Shown here: positions 20,609 through 30,203 of the stretch, piece by piece
Numbering within the stretch: the first letter of the stretch is position 1
Layout: every line of letters begins with the position of its first letter
Source: Paenibacillus lemnae
Lineage (GTDB): Bacteria > Bacillota > Bacilli > Paenibacillales > Paenibacillaceae
Assembly: GCF_012933385.1 (NCBI RefSeq)
Contig: NZ_JABBPN010000004.1
Coordinates: forward strand, 1 to 64,000
Reading direction: 5' to 3'
Length of the DNA stretch: 64,000 nucleotides
The notes under the pieces: model-generated
Told to the model about the DNA's origin: nothing
Seen by the model: the letters and a program-made list of their open reading frames with translations, nothing else
Database searches by the model: none
Made by a program: the position numbers and the translations under genes

Positions 20609-22792
20609 ATGTTTCAAGGGCTGGGGTTTAAAGAGGGTTTACCACTATGGAAGTCTTGGCGCTTAAATCATCAAATGCAAAGCGATGTGGGAGAGATCTT
20701 TGAGGGGATTGCAGAGACACGTAAAGATCTTCTGCTGTCCTGGACAGCAGAATACTGGAGGCACTTGGATTCTTTGACCGAGCGAATCGCAGAGGGTTCA
20801 GGCCAGAAGGATGAACTGTTTACCGCCGTGTATGAACGTGCTTCCGATTTTACGGAAATATTTATGCTTGACGATGCTTTCCAGGTGATGCAATCCACAT
20901 ATGACAAGCACATCGGCACCATGTATGACCGTGGAAGCTTGCTCGGCGATGCAGCAGAATATACGATGCATTCACCACAAGGCAAGTGCCTGTACGGTCC
21001 GTTTGCTGATCCCGTGACCAGCGAAATCGGACCAAGATCCTCTTCTTTCCATGACAAAATGACGCTTTTGTTCATGAGCACTGTGATGGTGAACGGCAGG
21101 TGTGAGGGCATTCTCTGCGGCCGGGTGCCTAACGATGTCATTGGCGATCTCATTCAGCGCGAATCCGGACACATCTATCCCGACTCCGGGGACAATTACA
21201 TTTTTATGGCAAAGCCCGTGCTGAATGGGCACATTTTGCCCGGAACGGCGCTTTCCCGAAGCCGTTTCGAAGACCGTACCTTTACGCATGGCGAGAATTT
21301 GAAAGACGGGGTACATACTGACTATGGCGTCGTTACGGTTAAAGATCATACCGAGTTGGAACTGATGTTTACAGATCCGGCTACAGGACATCTTCATCCC
21401 GGCGTGTCTCAAACGATACAGAACGGAAGTAATTTGTTTGTCGCTTATCCCGGATATCCGGATTACCGGCATATCCCGGTCATCGGAAAAGGCGTTACAT
21501 TCCAGCTGCCTCACTGTCCTGATGTGTGGGGGATGATGTGCGAGGGAGATTTTGAAGAGGTATACCGAATCCGCAATATGGGCTGGAGACTGTTCAAAAT
21601 CCATGCTATAGCCGCAATACTGCTGTCTGTACTGACTGCCGGCCTGGTCTATGCTTCTGCTGTCTTCATGACAGCTGGAATGGCGGCTATAACGTCTGGA
21701 GTTTGCTGTCTGCTTGCTAGCTTGATCACCTATTATACGGTCCGCTCCAGAGAAATCACACCGCTCACTGGACAAATGTCGCATCTGAGCCGTTTTATTC
21801 GTATGAATGCCGAAGGTCGGGGCGATCTCACGCAGCGGCTGGACCTTAAGGTTTTTGGTCAGGATGAGACACGGGAGTTGGCCAAATGGATCAACAATAT
21901 GATCGATTCACTGGAAGGCATCATGATGCAGATCAAATGGACCGCAAGTGATGTCTCTGTCAGTCAGCAGACCATGATGAATATGACCGCCGTTACAGTC
22001 ACCTCTGCAGAACGCGTCAGCGGCAATGTACATGAAATGATCCGCAGCATGCGCCTGCAGCTTCAGGACATCGACACGGTCAAAGAAAACACGGAAAAAA
22101 TGAGAGAAACCTTGTTAGAGCTGGAACTTCAAGGGAATCGGCAGATTCATGTCGCCCGCAGCGAGGTTCATGGCATCGGTGAAAAAATGTCTCATATTTC
22201 ATCCCGGGTGGAAGAGAGCAACCGCACGATCCGTGCTTTTGTTGAAACGGTACAGGAAATTCGCACAGTCCTGCACGCGATTGAGAACATTTCATCGCAA
22301 ACCCAGCTGCTGGCATTGAATGCATCCATTGAAGCAGCCCGAGTCGGAGAACACGGCCAGGGATTTGCCGTTGTTGCCTCGGAAATTCGTAAGCTTGCGG
22401 AACTGACGACCAAATCGACTGACGAAGTGAACCAGATCATTCGTCATATTTATCAGGATGCGGAGCAGGCCTTCCAGTCCATGGAGGACGGTACCCGTGT
22501 CGTCCAAGAGGGAACCCTGCTGGTGGCCGCTGCTTCGGAGCTTCTGTCCTCCGCGGCCGAAGAAGATCAACGCAAGCATCAGGCCGTTGACGAAGTCGTG
22601 GGGCTGATGGAGAAAATTGCACTGATCAGTAAGGAGAACCGGCGAATCTCCAAAGATGTAGAGCATAAAATCCAGACACTGACCTCCGACATCCACAGTG
22701 TCCGTCATACCTCCGGTAGCGTAGAAGCCATCGCTTCTTCTATGCAGCAGCTGGTGAGTCAGTTCAAGCTGACTGAATCCCGAATCCGCTGA
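20609..22792 (+). CDS. Methyl-accepting chemotaxis protein with N-terminal cytoplasmic-type sensor
   Basis: A 727-aa chemoreceptor. Start is the ATG after GGGGGAG. No transmembrane segment precedes the roughly 330-residue sensor domain. Two adjacent membrane spans follow ([21 protein letters not shown] and [19 protein letters not shown]), then a HAMP-like linker and the signalling domain whose hairpin tip reads [32 protein letters not shown]. Topology therefore puts sensor and output both inside the cell, as in a minority of receptors. No chemotaxis kinase gene is nearby, so it is an orphan receptor. Ligand unknown. Confidence 0.88.
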   Translation: MFQGLGFKEGLPLWKSWRLNHQMQSDVGEIFEGIAETRKDLLLSWTAEYWRHLDSLTERIAEGSGQKDELFTAVYERASDFTEIFMLDDAFQVMQSTYDKHIGTMYDRGSLLGDAAEYTMHSPQGKCLYGPFADPVTSEIGPRSSSFHDKMTLLFMSTVMVNGRCEGILCGRVPNDVIGDLIQRESGHIYPDSGDNYIFMAKPVLNGHILPGTALSRSRFEDRTFTHGENLKDGVHTDYGVVTVKDHTELELMFTDPATGHLHPGVSQTIQNGSNLFVAYPGYPDYRHIPVIGKGVTFQLPHCPDVWGMMCEGDFEEVYRIRNMGWRLFKIHAIAAILLSVLTAGLVYASAVFMTAGMAAITSGVCCLLASLITYYTVRSREITPLTGQMSHLSRFIRMNAEGRGDLTQRLDLKVFGQDETRELAKWINNMIDSLEGIMMQIKWTASDVSVSQQTMMNMTAVTVTSAERVSGNVHEMIRSMRLQLQDIDTVKENTEKMRETLLELELQGNRQIHVARSEVHGIGEKMSHISSRVEESNRTIRAFVETVQEIRTVLHAIENISSQTQLLALNASIEAARVGEHGQGFAVVASEIRKLAELTTKSTDEVNQIIRHIYQDAEQAFQSMEDGTRVVQEGTLLVAAASELLSSAAEEDQRKHQAVDEVVGLMEKIALISKENRRISKDVEHKIQTLTSDIHSVRHTSGSVEAIASSMQQLVSQFKLTESRIR

Positions 22793-22827
22793 CCAGACTT
22801 CCATTCACTTTATTTCTTCAGCTCATC

Positions 22828-22907
22828 AAAAAGCACTGACTCTGCTCCTCCATGGCACCTGTCTCATCTTCAGACAGCTGCCATGGAGGCAGGTCAGCGC
22901 TTTTTTC
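22828..22907. terminator. Bidirectional terminator between chemoreceptor and deacetylase genes
   Basis: A long imperfect hairpin built from AAAAAGCACTGAC, CCTCCATGGCA and their complements, closing with GCGCTTTTTT on the plus strand and T-rich on the minus strand. It serves two convergent genes. Confidence 0.8.
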
Positions 22908-22908
22908 A

Positions 22909-23724
22909 TTAGTGAACGAGCAGTCCATCCGGACTCCAGTTATTCTGTTCCATCACCAATTCCGAGATGGATGTGAAACGGATGCCTTCACGCTGCAGTT
23001 CCTCGATACTCTCCTTTAATCCGGCCGCCGTTCGCTCTCCGAAGACACCGACGTGACCTATCGTGATGCAGTATTTATTCTTTTTTGCATAGTCTGCAGC
23101 CAGCCTGAGCTGTTTCTTCACATGACTTACAGTGTGAACATCATCCAGAAAGATATGGTTATTCACTTCCGGAAGCCCTTTCTGCACAGCAATCTTGCCC
23201 GTCACCGAATGGTAATTGGTTTTGCTGTCGATAAAGAAGAGCCCATGCTCCCGGCAAACATCCAGCACGACGGACATAATCCGCTCATCCCCTGTCACCT
23301 TGGAGCCCATATGATTGTTTACACCAACCGCATAAGGCACGTCCTGGATCGCCTTTTCCATGACCTCCCGGATCTCGGCATCCTTCATAGTGCTTTTGAT
23401 GACACCGGGACCCAGCCAACTCGCCCTGCCCTGCTTCGGTTCCATTGGCATATGGATAATGACATCATGGCCTGCCGCATGAGCCTTCTCGGCATCCGCC
23501 CGGCTGGTAGGAAGAAACGGCATTACTGCAACTGTGATTCTCACCGGAAGCTGCATCATATCGTCTGTCCCTTTTTGCCCGTTGCCGAAATCGTCAATAA
23601 TCACAGCCAGTTTATACTGCTCTCCTGTGTTAAGATCATCTGCTGCCGCAACCTGAACACCTGCATCCCCTAATACTATCAATAATATTCCCAGAATAAG
23701 CATCATGCGCAAAAGCTTGTACAT
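22909..23724 (-). CDS. Divergent polysaccharide deacetylase family protein
   Basis: A 271-aa exported protein of the divergent polysaccharide deacetylase family (Pfam DUF610 type). It has a signal peptide, then LAVIIDDFGNGQKGTDDM, HDVIIHMPMEP, VGVNNHMGSKVT, FFIDSKTN and CITIGHVGVFGERT, covering the Asp/His positions of the barrel. Members resemble NodB deacetylases but often have altered metal sites, and the substrate is unknown. GGGAGGGG abuts the first ATG, so I start two codons later at 23724. Confidence 0.82.
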   Translation of the reverse strand: MYKLLRMMLILGILLIVLGDAGVQVAAADDLNTGEQYKLAVIIDDFGNGQKGTDDMMQLPVRITVAVMPFLPTSRADAEKAHAAGHDVIIHMPMEPKQGRASWLGPGVIKSTMKDAEIREVMEKAIQDVPYAVGVNNHMGSKVTGDERIMSVVLDVCREHGLFFIDSKTNYHSVTGKIAVQKGLPEVNNHIFLDDVHTVSHVKKQLRLAADYAKKNKYCITIGHVGVFGERTAAGLKESIEELQREGIRFTSISELVMEQNNWSPDGLLVH

Positions 23725-23793
23725 AGCCATCCCCTCCCCTTCTAATCAGGCTTTTAAGGTATTGTTTCTGACAGGAGAAGATTTTATGTAAAT

Positions 23794-23842
23794 AAAAAGA
23801 AAGCTTGTGAATGACTGTTTCCAGCCACTTCACAAGCTTTAC
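23794..23842 (-). terminator. Terminator after tRNA-Leu
   Basis: On the minus strand AAAGCTTGTGAA...TTCACAAGCTTTC is followed by TTTTTATTTAC. Confidence 0.85.
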
Positions 23843-23850
23843 TTAAAGGA

Positions 23851-23934
<84 letters not shown>

Positions 23935-24106
23935 ATATTAATATGTCTGCCTTTTGACCAGAGTCATTAACGCGGCGACAAGATATATCTTATCATGCTA
24001 ACTAAGTGGTGTCAACACTTTTTAAAAAATGTTGATTAAAAACATCCGTTCGGGTTAAAATAAGAACATGAGTTCCCATTTGAGAATAAACAAGGCGGTG
24101 ATCATG

Positions 24107-24541
24107 ATGACGGTTTCTGGCATATCCACTGAAGAACGCTCTCTGATTAAAAGTTACCTTTTTCTTCGGTTTATACACCGGGTATTTGAACGAGATTGCC
24201 GGATCATTCAGGAAAGCGGCATTTTCAAGACGCCTGAATTATATGTAGAGCTGGTCGGCAGCGGAGCCAAGAAAACAGCGGTTCTTCTGAAAGAGATCAA
24301 ACAGGAATTCAAGTCCCGGTCGATGAAGGTATTTGAAATTTCACGCAGCCCGGATGGTGTCGAAGCCCATTATTCCTGCCGGGGTTACGTAGGTTGTATC
24401 GAGATCTTATGGCCCTCTTTCCAGCAGGAAATGATGACACGCATGCGTGCCTATCTCGGTCTAACCCATGATTTCACCGATCGTGCATCTGCAGCTGATC
24501 CGATTCCTTCCGCCGCTTCACCCTTTCCTGCCGTTCATTAA
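24107..24541 (+). CDS. Conserved-looking protein of unknown function
   Basis: A 144-aa protein starting at the second of two adjacent ATGs, six bases after AGGCGGTG. The N-terminal half is helical (EERSLIKSYLFLRFIHRVFERDCRIIQ) and the centre is basic with alternating strands, ending with an Ala/Pro-rich tail. SCRGYVGCIEILWP contains two Cys six residues apart. I do not recognise the family. It is followed by a terminator and stands alone. Confidence 0.5.
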   Translation: MTVSGISTEERSLIKSYLFLRFIHRVFERDCRIIQESGIFKTPELYVELVGSGAKKTAVLLKEIKQEFKSRSMKVFEISRSPDGVEAHYSCRGYVGCIEILWPSFQQEMMTRMRAYLGLTHDFTDRASAADPIPSAASPFPAVH

Positions 24542-24597
24542 GGTACTATCTCCTACATGAATGCAGTCAGATCACAGTAGTCTGACAAACAACAAAT

Positions 24598-24645
24598 AAC
24601 CGTCTGACTCCCGGCCTTTATCATGCCCGTCAGACGGTTATTCGC
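24598..24645. terminator. Bidirectional terminator
   Basis: AACCGTCTGAC...GTCAGACGGTT with a 20-base loop and T/A-rich flanks between convergent genes. Confidence 0.8.
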
Positions 24646-24665
24646 TGCAGCTGCTGTATCTGATT

Positions 24666-24995
24666 CTAATGAAGGTTGGGCTGAATTCGCATTAAGCCCT
24701 GTGAAAGAGCATGCCCGGCACTAGCTGCGGAAGATACCGCAACAGCTTCCATGATCTGTGCATCACTCGCCCCTTTGGAGCGCGCTTCTTCCATATGATA
24801 AAACGTACACAGCTCATTATTTGCGAACAGTGCCACACCAAGTGCAATCAGCTGCTTCGTCTTGGCATCCAGTTCACCTTCCTGAAAACAGGTTCCGGTA
24901 AACTGGTGATACGATTCCGCAATCCCGGGCATGGCTTCCTTCAAGTTCAGGATTTCATTTTTGTAAGAGCTGACTTTTTCACTATGAAATTCCAT
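24666..24995 (-). CDS. Carboxymuconolactone decarboxylase / AhpD-like protein
   Basis: A 109-aa single-domain CMD protein. The family fold is seen in LDAKTKQLIALGVALFANNELCTFYHMEEARSKGASDAQIMEAV, normally containing the redox pair CxxCxxxH of AhpD. Here only the first Cys is kept (LCTFYH), the second being Tyr, so an AhpD-like peroxidase reductase activity is unlikely; a structural or other enzymatic role remains possible. Usual length for the short CMD proteins. Confidence 0.78.
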   Translation of the reverse strand: MEFHSEKVSSYKNEILNLKEAMPGIAESYHQFTGTCFQEGELDAKTKQLIALGVALFANNELCTFYHMEEARSKGASDAQIMEAVAVSSAASAGHALSQGLMRIQPNLH

Positions 24996-25064
24996 CGGCT
25001 GCTAACACCTCACTGTTTCTCTAATCTTCAGGGATTAGAGTGTCCCGAGTAAATACAAACTATG

Positions 25065-25283
25065 CTAGGTATCCAGCGGACTTGTGCGCGGCTCGCTTTG
25101 CAGCTGGTAGCTGTAGCTGCGGCTGAGCTTGACGACTCGGCGGTTGCGCCGCCGGAAGATCACTTGCTCTGCATCCCAGGCAACCACTATGCCGATCACA
25201 TCATTGCTCTCCAGGTCATCCCGGACGACACGGACTCGTTCTCCCGACAAGCGGAGCTCGTTTAATTGCTCGTCACTGATCAT
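25065..25283 (-). CDS. Small protein of unknown function, possible SH3/KOW-like barrel
   Basis: A 72-aa protein: a helix (ISDEQLNELRLSG), then RVRVVRDDLESNDVIGIVVAWDAEQVIFRRRNRRVVKLSRSYSY, a strand pattern like that of small SH3/KOW barrels. ATG follows GAGGAGGG. The gene is GC-rich like its neighbours. Function unknown. Confidence 0.5.
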   Translation of the reverse strand: MISDEQLNELRLSGERVRVVRDDLESNDVIGIVVAWDAEQVIFRRRNRRVVKLSRSYSYQLQSEPRTSPLDT

Positions 25284-25314
25284 GTTAAACCCTCCTCACT
25301 GCTTTCGTTATGAT

Positions 25315-25357
25315 TCAAAAAAGAGACCTGAATGATGAGAACCATTCAGATCTCTTA
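25315..25357 (-). terminator. Terminator for the 25398-25727 gene
   Basis: Minus strand AAGAGATCTGAATG...CATTCAGGTCTCTTTTTTG. Confidence 0.85.
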
Positions 25358-25397
25358 CCGTCATATAGAAATATCTCGCATCACACCAGCGGTCACT

Positions 25398-25727
25398 TTA
25401 ACGCTGGGCAGGCTCGATACTATCATTCTTTTCAAACCAGAAATCAAGTACAGTGGATGACATAACCCGCTTCTCAACATATTCCACCTGCTGTGCAGTG
25501 AACTGCTCTCTCCAGTCGTAGGAGAGCTCTTCGCACATCTTAGCAATCGTAAGAAGTTCAGACCAGGCTACATATCGTTTATACCAGAAGAACTGAGGAT
25601 GTTCGATCATATAGGGATAAAGGTCATCAAACTCGGTATGCTTGCAGTCCAAAGCACGTTCGAAATGCACCTTTGCTCCGTTCAGCTTCTCAATCAGATA
25701 AGTTTCGGTTACCGGCTCTTTCCCCAT
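25398..25727 (-). CDS. Protein of unknown function
   Basis: A 109-aa acidic, helix-rich protein with many aromatics (HPQFFWYKRYVAWSELL; LSYDWREQF). ATG follows GGAGGCAGCAAC. No family recognised. It is transcribed alone, with its own terminator and divergent from nothing close. Confidence 0.5.
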   Translation of the reverse strand: MGKEPVTETYLIEKLNGAKVHFERALDCKHTEFDDLYPYMIEHPQFFWYKRYVAWSELLTIAKMCEELSYDWREQFTAQQVEYVEKRVMSSTVLDFWFEKNDSIEPAQR

Positions 25728-25839
25728 GTTGCTGCCTCCTCTCTCTTTCCTGTCTCTATATTATAAAGTAAAAAAACGTGACAGGAAAGGCGTAGTTCGT
25801 ATTTTAGGCACAGGTTTCACAAAAATTCCATATGTTCGC

Positions 25840-26412
25840 TCAATCTGCAAACGTAATTTTTCCGCCATGCAGGGACTCGATCTGCAGCAGCGGCTCAACC
25901 TGAATCCCCTGCTCCCTCAGCGTTCTCGCACCGGCTTGGAAGCTCTTCTCAATCACAACACCAAGCCCGACCAGTTCAGCACCCGCCCGCTCAATAATCT
26001 TGATCAGCCCGCGAGCAGCATCCCCGTTCGCAATAATGTCGTCGATAAACAGCACCTTGTCTTCTGCACCAATGAATTGGCGGGACATCATAATATCTGT
26101 CACAATCCCTTTCGTAAACGAAGGAACCCGCTCACACAACGCGTCCGGATCTGCCAGCAGCGTCTTCTTGCGCCGGGCGAACACCATCGGAACACCAAGC
26201 TCCAGCGCCACTGCGAAAGCTACGGAAATCCCGGAGGACTCCAGGGTGACTACCCTTGTAACCCCCTTGTCCCTGAAACGGGACGCAAAAGCTTTTCCCA
26301 TCTCCATAATCAGGGAAGGATCCACCTGATGCGTCAGCAGTCCGTCCAGCTTGACAACCTGGTCCGACACCACGACAGCTTCCTCCATCACCCGCTGTTT
26401 CAACCAATCCAT
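25840..26412 (-). CDS. xpt: Xanthine phosphoribosyltransferase
   Basis: A 190-aa type I phosphoribosyltransferase that converts xanthine and PRPP to XMP in purine salvage. The PRPP motif is KVLFIDDIIANGDAARG, with LESSGISVAFAVALELGVPMVFARRKK upstream and the hood region at the N-terminus. Length and sequence match Bacillus Xpt. The ATG at 26412 follows GGGAGGTCATGAT. Unlike Bacillus there is no permease gene behind it and I see no purine riboswitch in the 130 bases upstream. Confidence 0.93.
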   Translation of the reverse strand: MDWLKQRVMEEAVVVSDQVVKLDGLLTHQVDPSLIMEMGKAFASRFRDKGVTRVVTLESSGISVAFAVALELGVPMVFARRKKTLLADPDALCERVPSFTKGIVTDIMMSRQFIGAEDKVLFIDDIIANGDAARGLIKIIERAGAELVGLGVVIEKSFQAGARTLREQGIQVEPLLQIESLHGGKITFAD

Positions 26413-26583
26413 ATCATGACCTCCCACGCCATTTACCTTTGTCGTAAAATTACCACATTTCAAGAGGATCAGGCAAGTCTTTGTCTTACATCGCAAAACT
26501 CATGACAGTCATGTCCGGCCCCGGACGGGCATACCCTGTACTATGCACACTAGCGTGAATAACAGGAAATGGAGGTTCTATCA

Positions 26584-27630
26584 TTGAATAAACGGATTCA
26601 TGTTTTTCAAATCGCTTTTACATATATCGGTACCATTGTAGGCGCAGGCTTTGCCACAGGACGGGAAATTCTACAGTTTTTTACCCAGTATGGATATCTG
26701 GCGGTATTCACCATATTGCTCTCAACGCTGCTGTTTATCCTGCTCGGTGCCAAAATGATGACACTGTCCAGACAGATCGGAGCGGCCTCCTATGAAGATC
26801 TAAACAAGCATTTGTTCGGAGAGCGGCTCGGAAGCATTATCAGTCTGATCATGCTGGTGATTCTGATAGGCGTAAACAGCATTATGCTGGCCGGCGCAGG
26901 CTCTGTGTTTATGGAAAACCTTAATTTCCACTACCAGACAGGATTGCTGCTCACCATCATTGGAACCTATCTGATCCTGCGTAAAGGCATGACGTCCATC
27001 CTCTACATGAACAGCCTTGTCGTTCCCATGATGCTTGCCTTGTCCCTACTTATTGTCTCTAAAAGTATTCATCTGCCTGGTGCCGACCGTTTCTGGACGA
27101 TGTCCAGCGATCACAGCCTGCCATCCGTTTGGCTCGCTCCCCTGCTCTACACAGCTTTTAATCTTGTGATGGCTATGCCCGTTCTCGTTCCGCTTGGAAG
27201 CCGGACAGGAAGTGAGCGCACAGTCCGGTGGGGAGGTATCCTAGGCGGTGCCGGTATCGGATTTATGCTGATGTGTGCCCACTTCGCCATGTCTGCCAAA
27301 ATGCCGGGAATCAGCCAGTTTGAAATTCCGATGGGCAGCATCGCGAGTCAGCTGGGATGGCTTGTACAGATCATCTATATCCTGCTTATTTTTCTCGAAA
27401 TTTTCAGCACATTTGTCGCCAATATGTACGGGATTACGCTGCAGTTGCAGCAGCGCACCTCTATGAATCCGAGGCTCATTACCCTTGGTATTATGACAGC
27501 CTGTTACGTCTTCAGCCAGTTTGGTTTCAGCTCCCTGCTTTCGATTCTTTACCCGCTGTTCGGCGCTCTGTGCCTGATCTGGGTAACCAGGCTGTCTGTA
27601 TTCGGACTGTCGCTGGCTCGTAAAATATAA
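26584..27630 (+). CDS. YkvI-family membrane transporter
   Basis: A 348-aa membrane protein with about ten hydrophobic segments, starting IHVFQIAFTYIGTIVGAGFATGREILQFF, the hallmark of the YkvI family related to amino-acid/cation symporters of the LeuT fold (unwound first helix with GAGFATG). Substrate unknown. The TTG at 26584, eight bases after GGAGG, is preferred to the ATG at 26569, which has AGGAA directly against it. Followed by a terminator. Confidence 0.82.
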   Translation: MNKRIHVFQIAFTYIGTIVGAGFATGREILQFFTQYGYLAVFTILLSTLLFILLGAKMMTLSRQIGAASYEDLNKHLFGERLGSIISLIMLVILIGVNSIMLAGAGSVFMENLNFHYQTGLLLTIIGTYLILRKGMTSILYMNSLVVPMMLALSLLIVSKSIHLPGADRFWTMSSDHSLPSVWLAPLLYTAFNLVMAMPVLVPLGSRTGSERTVRWGGILGGAGIGFMLMCAHFAMSAKMPGISQFEIPMGSIASQLGWLVQIIYILLIFLEIFSTFVANMYGITLQLQQRTSMNPRLITLGIMTACYVFSQFGFSSLLSILYPLFGALCLIWVTRLSVFGLSLARKI

Positions 27631-27631
27631 C

Positions 27632-27678
27632 AAAAGCTGTTCCCCCTTGCCGCGATAAGGTTAGGGGAAACAGCTTTA
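27632..27678. terminator. Bidirectional terminator
   Basis: AAAGCTGTTCCCCC...GGGGAAACAGCTTT between two convergent genes. Confidence 0.85.
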
Positions 27679-27685
27679 ATGGCCA

Positions 27686-28822
27686 TTAGTTGTCTGCCGG
27701 TGTTCCATATTTCAAATACAGCTTCTTCAGTTCAAGAACGGACTTCGACAGAGAATATTGATTCTTCGCTTTATCCCACGCCGTACGGGCAAGCTCATAC
27801 CGGTACTGAGGATCAGATATCACCTTTTCCAGCGCCTCGCTTAATGCCTGAGGATCCTCAGAAGGCACCAGGAGGCCGTTCACGCCATCCTCAATCTGTT
27901 CCGCGATTCCACCCACCTCGCTTCCGACCAGGGCCAGGCAGCTGAGCGCTGCCTCCGCAAAGACAGAACCAAAGGCTTCTGCACGGGAAGGCAGTACAAA
28001 GATATCAAAAAACGGCATAAATTCCTCAGGATGAAGCGTGTACCCATAAAAGATCGTTTCCTGATAGATGCCTAATTCCTTCGCCATACTCTCAAGCTCT
28101 TCACGCGACGGTCCGTCCCCAATAATGTGCAAAACATAATCATAGCCCTTGCGTTTTAATTCCGCACAAGCCAGGAGCAGAATATCAAGCCCCTTGGCTG
28201 GAACAAGACGGCAGACGGTAATGAGCTGAGGCACCTTGTTTTCATGAGGAACCGGCTTGAAACGTTTCTCATCAAACCCGTTACGAATGATTTCGATATC
28301 CTGCGGCCGTTCAATGTAAGGCGACATATATTCGGCAAACGACTGCGACACGGTCAGCAGCTGTTCACTGACATATTCCAGCTCTCTGTAAAGTGAAGAC
28401 AAAAACCTATGTTCAGGTCCGCCTTCCTGAATCCGGCCGTTCAGAATCAGCTCCCTCTCATAACTGGAATGCACAGTCTGAACAAGCGGAGTTTGTGGAA
28501 AGACAGCTTTCATCGCCATGCCGGCGATCGGATGATGAGCATGAATGAGATCATACGGTTTCTGAATTCTTAAACGGATCCACCATATGTAATCCACATA
28601 GGTTTGAACATATTTCTGTACGATCGGACTGTGAGCATATTCATGCCAGTCAAATGTGTGAAATACAGGTTCTTCCTGTCCTTTGTCGCGGATTCGTTTA
28701 GGCAGCCAGAACATATCCATTTCCCATCTCGCAGAATGAAACCTCTCCTGCAGGTATGGAATCATGGAAGAAACGCCTCCCGGCTGTTCAGGAGGGAAGA
28801 ACAAAGCTTGTAACAGTCTCAT
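27686..28822 (-). CDS. Glycosyltransferase family 4
   Basis: A 378-aa GT-B retaining glycosyltransferase. N-terminal domain opens MRLLQALFFPPEQPGGVSSM; the C-terminal nucleotide-sugar domain has ITVCRLVPAKGLDILL, IIGDGPSREELE, FYGYT, the acidic EAFGSVFAEAA motif (E-x7-E) and GGIAEQIEDGVNGLL. Acceptor and donor cannot be deduced; it is a lone gene, not part of a polysaccharide cluster. ATG starts shortly after AGGGGAG. Confidence 0.9.
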   Translation of the reverse strand: MRLLQALFFPPEQPGGVSSMIPYLQERFHSARWEMDMFWLPKRIRDKGQEEPVFHTFDWHEYAHSPIVQKYVQTYVDYIWWIRLRIQKPYDLIHAHHPIAGMAMKAVFPQTPLVQTVHSSYERELILNGRIQEGGPEHRFLSSLYRELEYVSEQLLTVSQSFAEYMSPYIERPQDIEIIRNGFDEKRFKPVPHENKVPQLITVCRLVPAKGLDILLLACAELKRKGYDYVLHIIGDGPSREELESMAKELGIYQETIFYGYTLHPEEFMPFFDIFVLPSRAEAFGSVFAEAALSCLALVGSEVGGIAEQIEDGVNGLLVPSEDPQALSEALEKVISDPQYRYELARTAWDKAKNQYSLSKSVLELKKLYLKYGTPADN

Positions 28823-28932
28823 GGAGCAGGCTCCCCTTTCTGCAAATCTCTCTTTTAGACAACATGAGGGTATGATATATTGGGATTAATCATTTGTTTC
28901 AGGAAAAATATCCCTGTCAGGAGTGCATCGTA

Positions 28933-30087
28933 TTGCCTGATATCTTAACCCTGTGGAATAAAGTTCCGGTGTCCGGCCTTGCGGCCGTTTGCAGTGCCTA
29001 TGTATCGCTGATGATGCTGGTCATTTGTCTGCTTATGTACACCAGACAGCGTAAGAAAGCATATGTGCTCATGGCGGCTGCTTTCTCTCTCATTATGACA
29101 TATGAAGGGCTGAACATCCATCCGTTGTTCTCACAATCACTGCTCCTGCACAGCCAGGATGTTTACCGGCCCATCCAGCTGTTTTCATTCGTGCTGCTGA
29201 ATGCTGCGGTATTCCTGCTTTATCGGCGGATGCGAAGAATGCATTACATACTCATCCTTGTTGCCGGCATCCTGCTTGGACTGCCGTCTGTTGTGCCGGG
29301 CAGCGTAGTATCCTCGTGGTCGGTTCTGTATCTGGATGCCATGGAATGGGTCCTTATTCTAATCTCATTCACACGCATTGCTCCTTATATCGGGCATCGC
29401 GTGACCTACACTGCAGGATTATCAGCATATGCGGTTTGGGCTGCGGTTCATAATGTTTATACCTATCTCGATGCCAATCCTGAGACGTTGAGCCTGACAC
29501 AATGGGTTTCTGTGCTCCCCTTGTGTTTGTACAGCCTCATCTTTTTCATTCTTTTTCAGCGAATCATGGAACAAATGCAGTTTATTTACCGCTCATCAAT
29601 AACGGACGGGCTCACAGGTCTGTATAACCGGCGTTATTTTATGAAGCATTTGAACCGGTATGTGTCACAGGGAGTCAAGGTATCCGCTATATTCTGTGAT
29701 ATCGATAACTTCAAGAAGCTGAACGATACCCAGGGCCATGCCAGGGCGGACGAAGTATTGAAACAGACGGCCAATATTCTGGAGGAGGAACTCGCGGGTC
29801 TCGGATTGGCAGGCAGATATGGCGGCGAGGAGCTGGTTGCTCTGGTCGTCAGCAGAGGGGGCAGAGTGTCTCAGGTGGCGGAGAACATTCGCAAAAGGAT
29901 TGAGCAGGAAACCATCGTTACCGTCAGTGTCGGCCACAGTTCCCTTCGCAGAGGCGTTACCGGTGACGGGTTGATGAAACAAGCCGATCAAGCGATGTAC
30001 CATTCCAAGACATCCGGCAAAAACCGAGTCACCGATTACAGGCTTATGGGCAGCCGTCCAGCATCTAAAAGGGAGACCTCTGGATAA
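28933..30087 (+). CDS. Membrane diguanylate cyclase (GGDEF)
   Basis: A 384-aa protein with about seven membrane helices in the first 215 residues followed by a GGDEF domain: TDGLTGLYNRRYFMKHL, CDIDNFKKLNDTQGH and the active site RYGGEELVAL, consistent with synthesis of cyclic di-GMP. No RxxD inhibitory site is obvious five residues upstream of the signature. A TTG at 28933, nine bases after AGGAG, is preferred to the TTG at 28894, which lacks a ribosome binding site. The membrane part is probably a sensor for an unknown signal. Confidence 0.87.
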   Translation: MPDILTLWNKVPVSGLAAVCSAYVSLMMLVICLLMYTRQRKKAYVLMAAAFSLIMTYEGLNIHPLFSQSLLLHSQDVYRPIQLFSFVLLNAAVFLLYRRMRRMHYILILVAGILLGLPSVVPGSVVSSWSVLYLDAMEWVLILISFTRIAPYIGHRVTYTAGLSAYAVWAAVHNVYTYLDANPETLSLTQWVSVLPLCLYSLIFFILFQRIMEQMQFIYRSSITDGLTGLYNRRYFMKHLNRYVSQGVKVSAIFCDIDNFKKLNDTQGHARADEVLKQTANILEEELAGLGLAGRYGGEELVALVVSRGGRVSQVAENIRKRIEQETIVTVSVGHSSLRRGVTGDGLMKQADQAMYHSKTSGKNRVTDYRLMGSRPASKRETSG

Positions 30088-30135
30088 GAATATTTCTGAT
30101 GCATCGGATATTCTCATTTGCTGCAGCACCCACAC

Positions 30136-30185
30136 CAAAAAGCCCCCGTTCATCAGCAGCAAGCTGTGAATGACAGAGGCTTTAA
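30136..30185. terminator. Probable bidirectional terminator
   Basis: AAAAAGCCCCCGTTCAT...AATGACAGAGGCTTT between the convergent cyclase and phosphatase genes. Confidence 0.65.
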
Positions 30186-30203
30186 GTCTATATGAACCAG
30201 CAG

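Noticed and set aside
26413..26568. Purine riboswitch before xpt
   Set aside because: I cannot find the three-way junction sequence with its conserved loop bases in these 156 bases.
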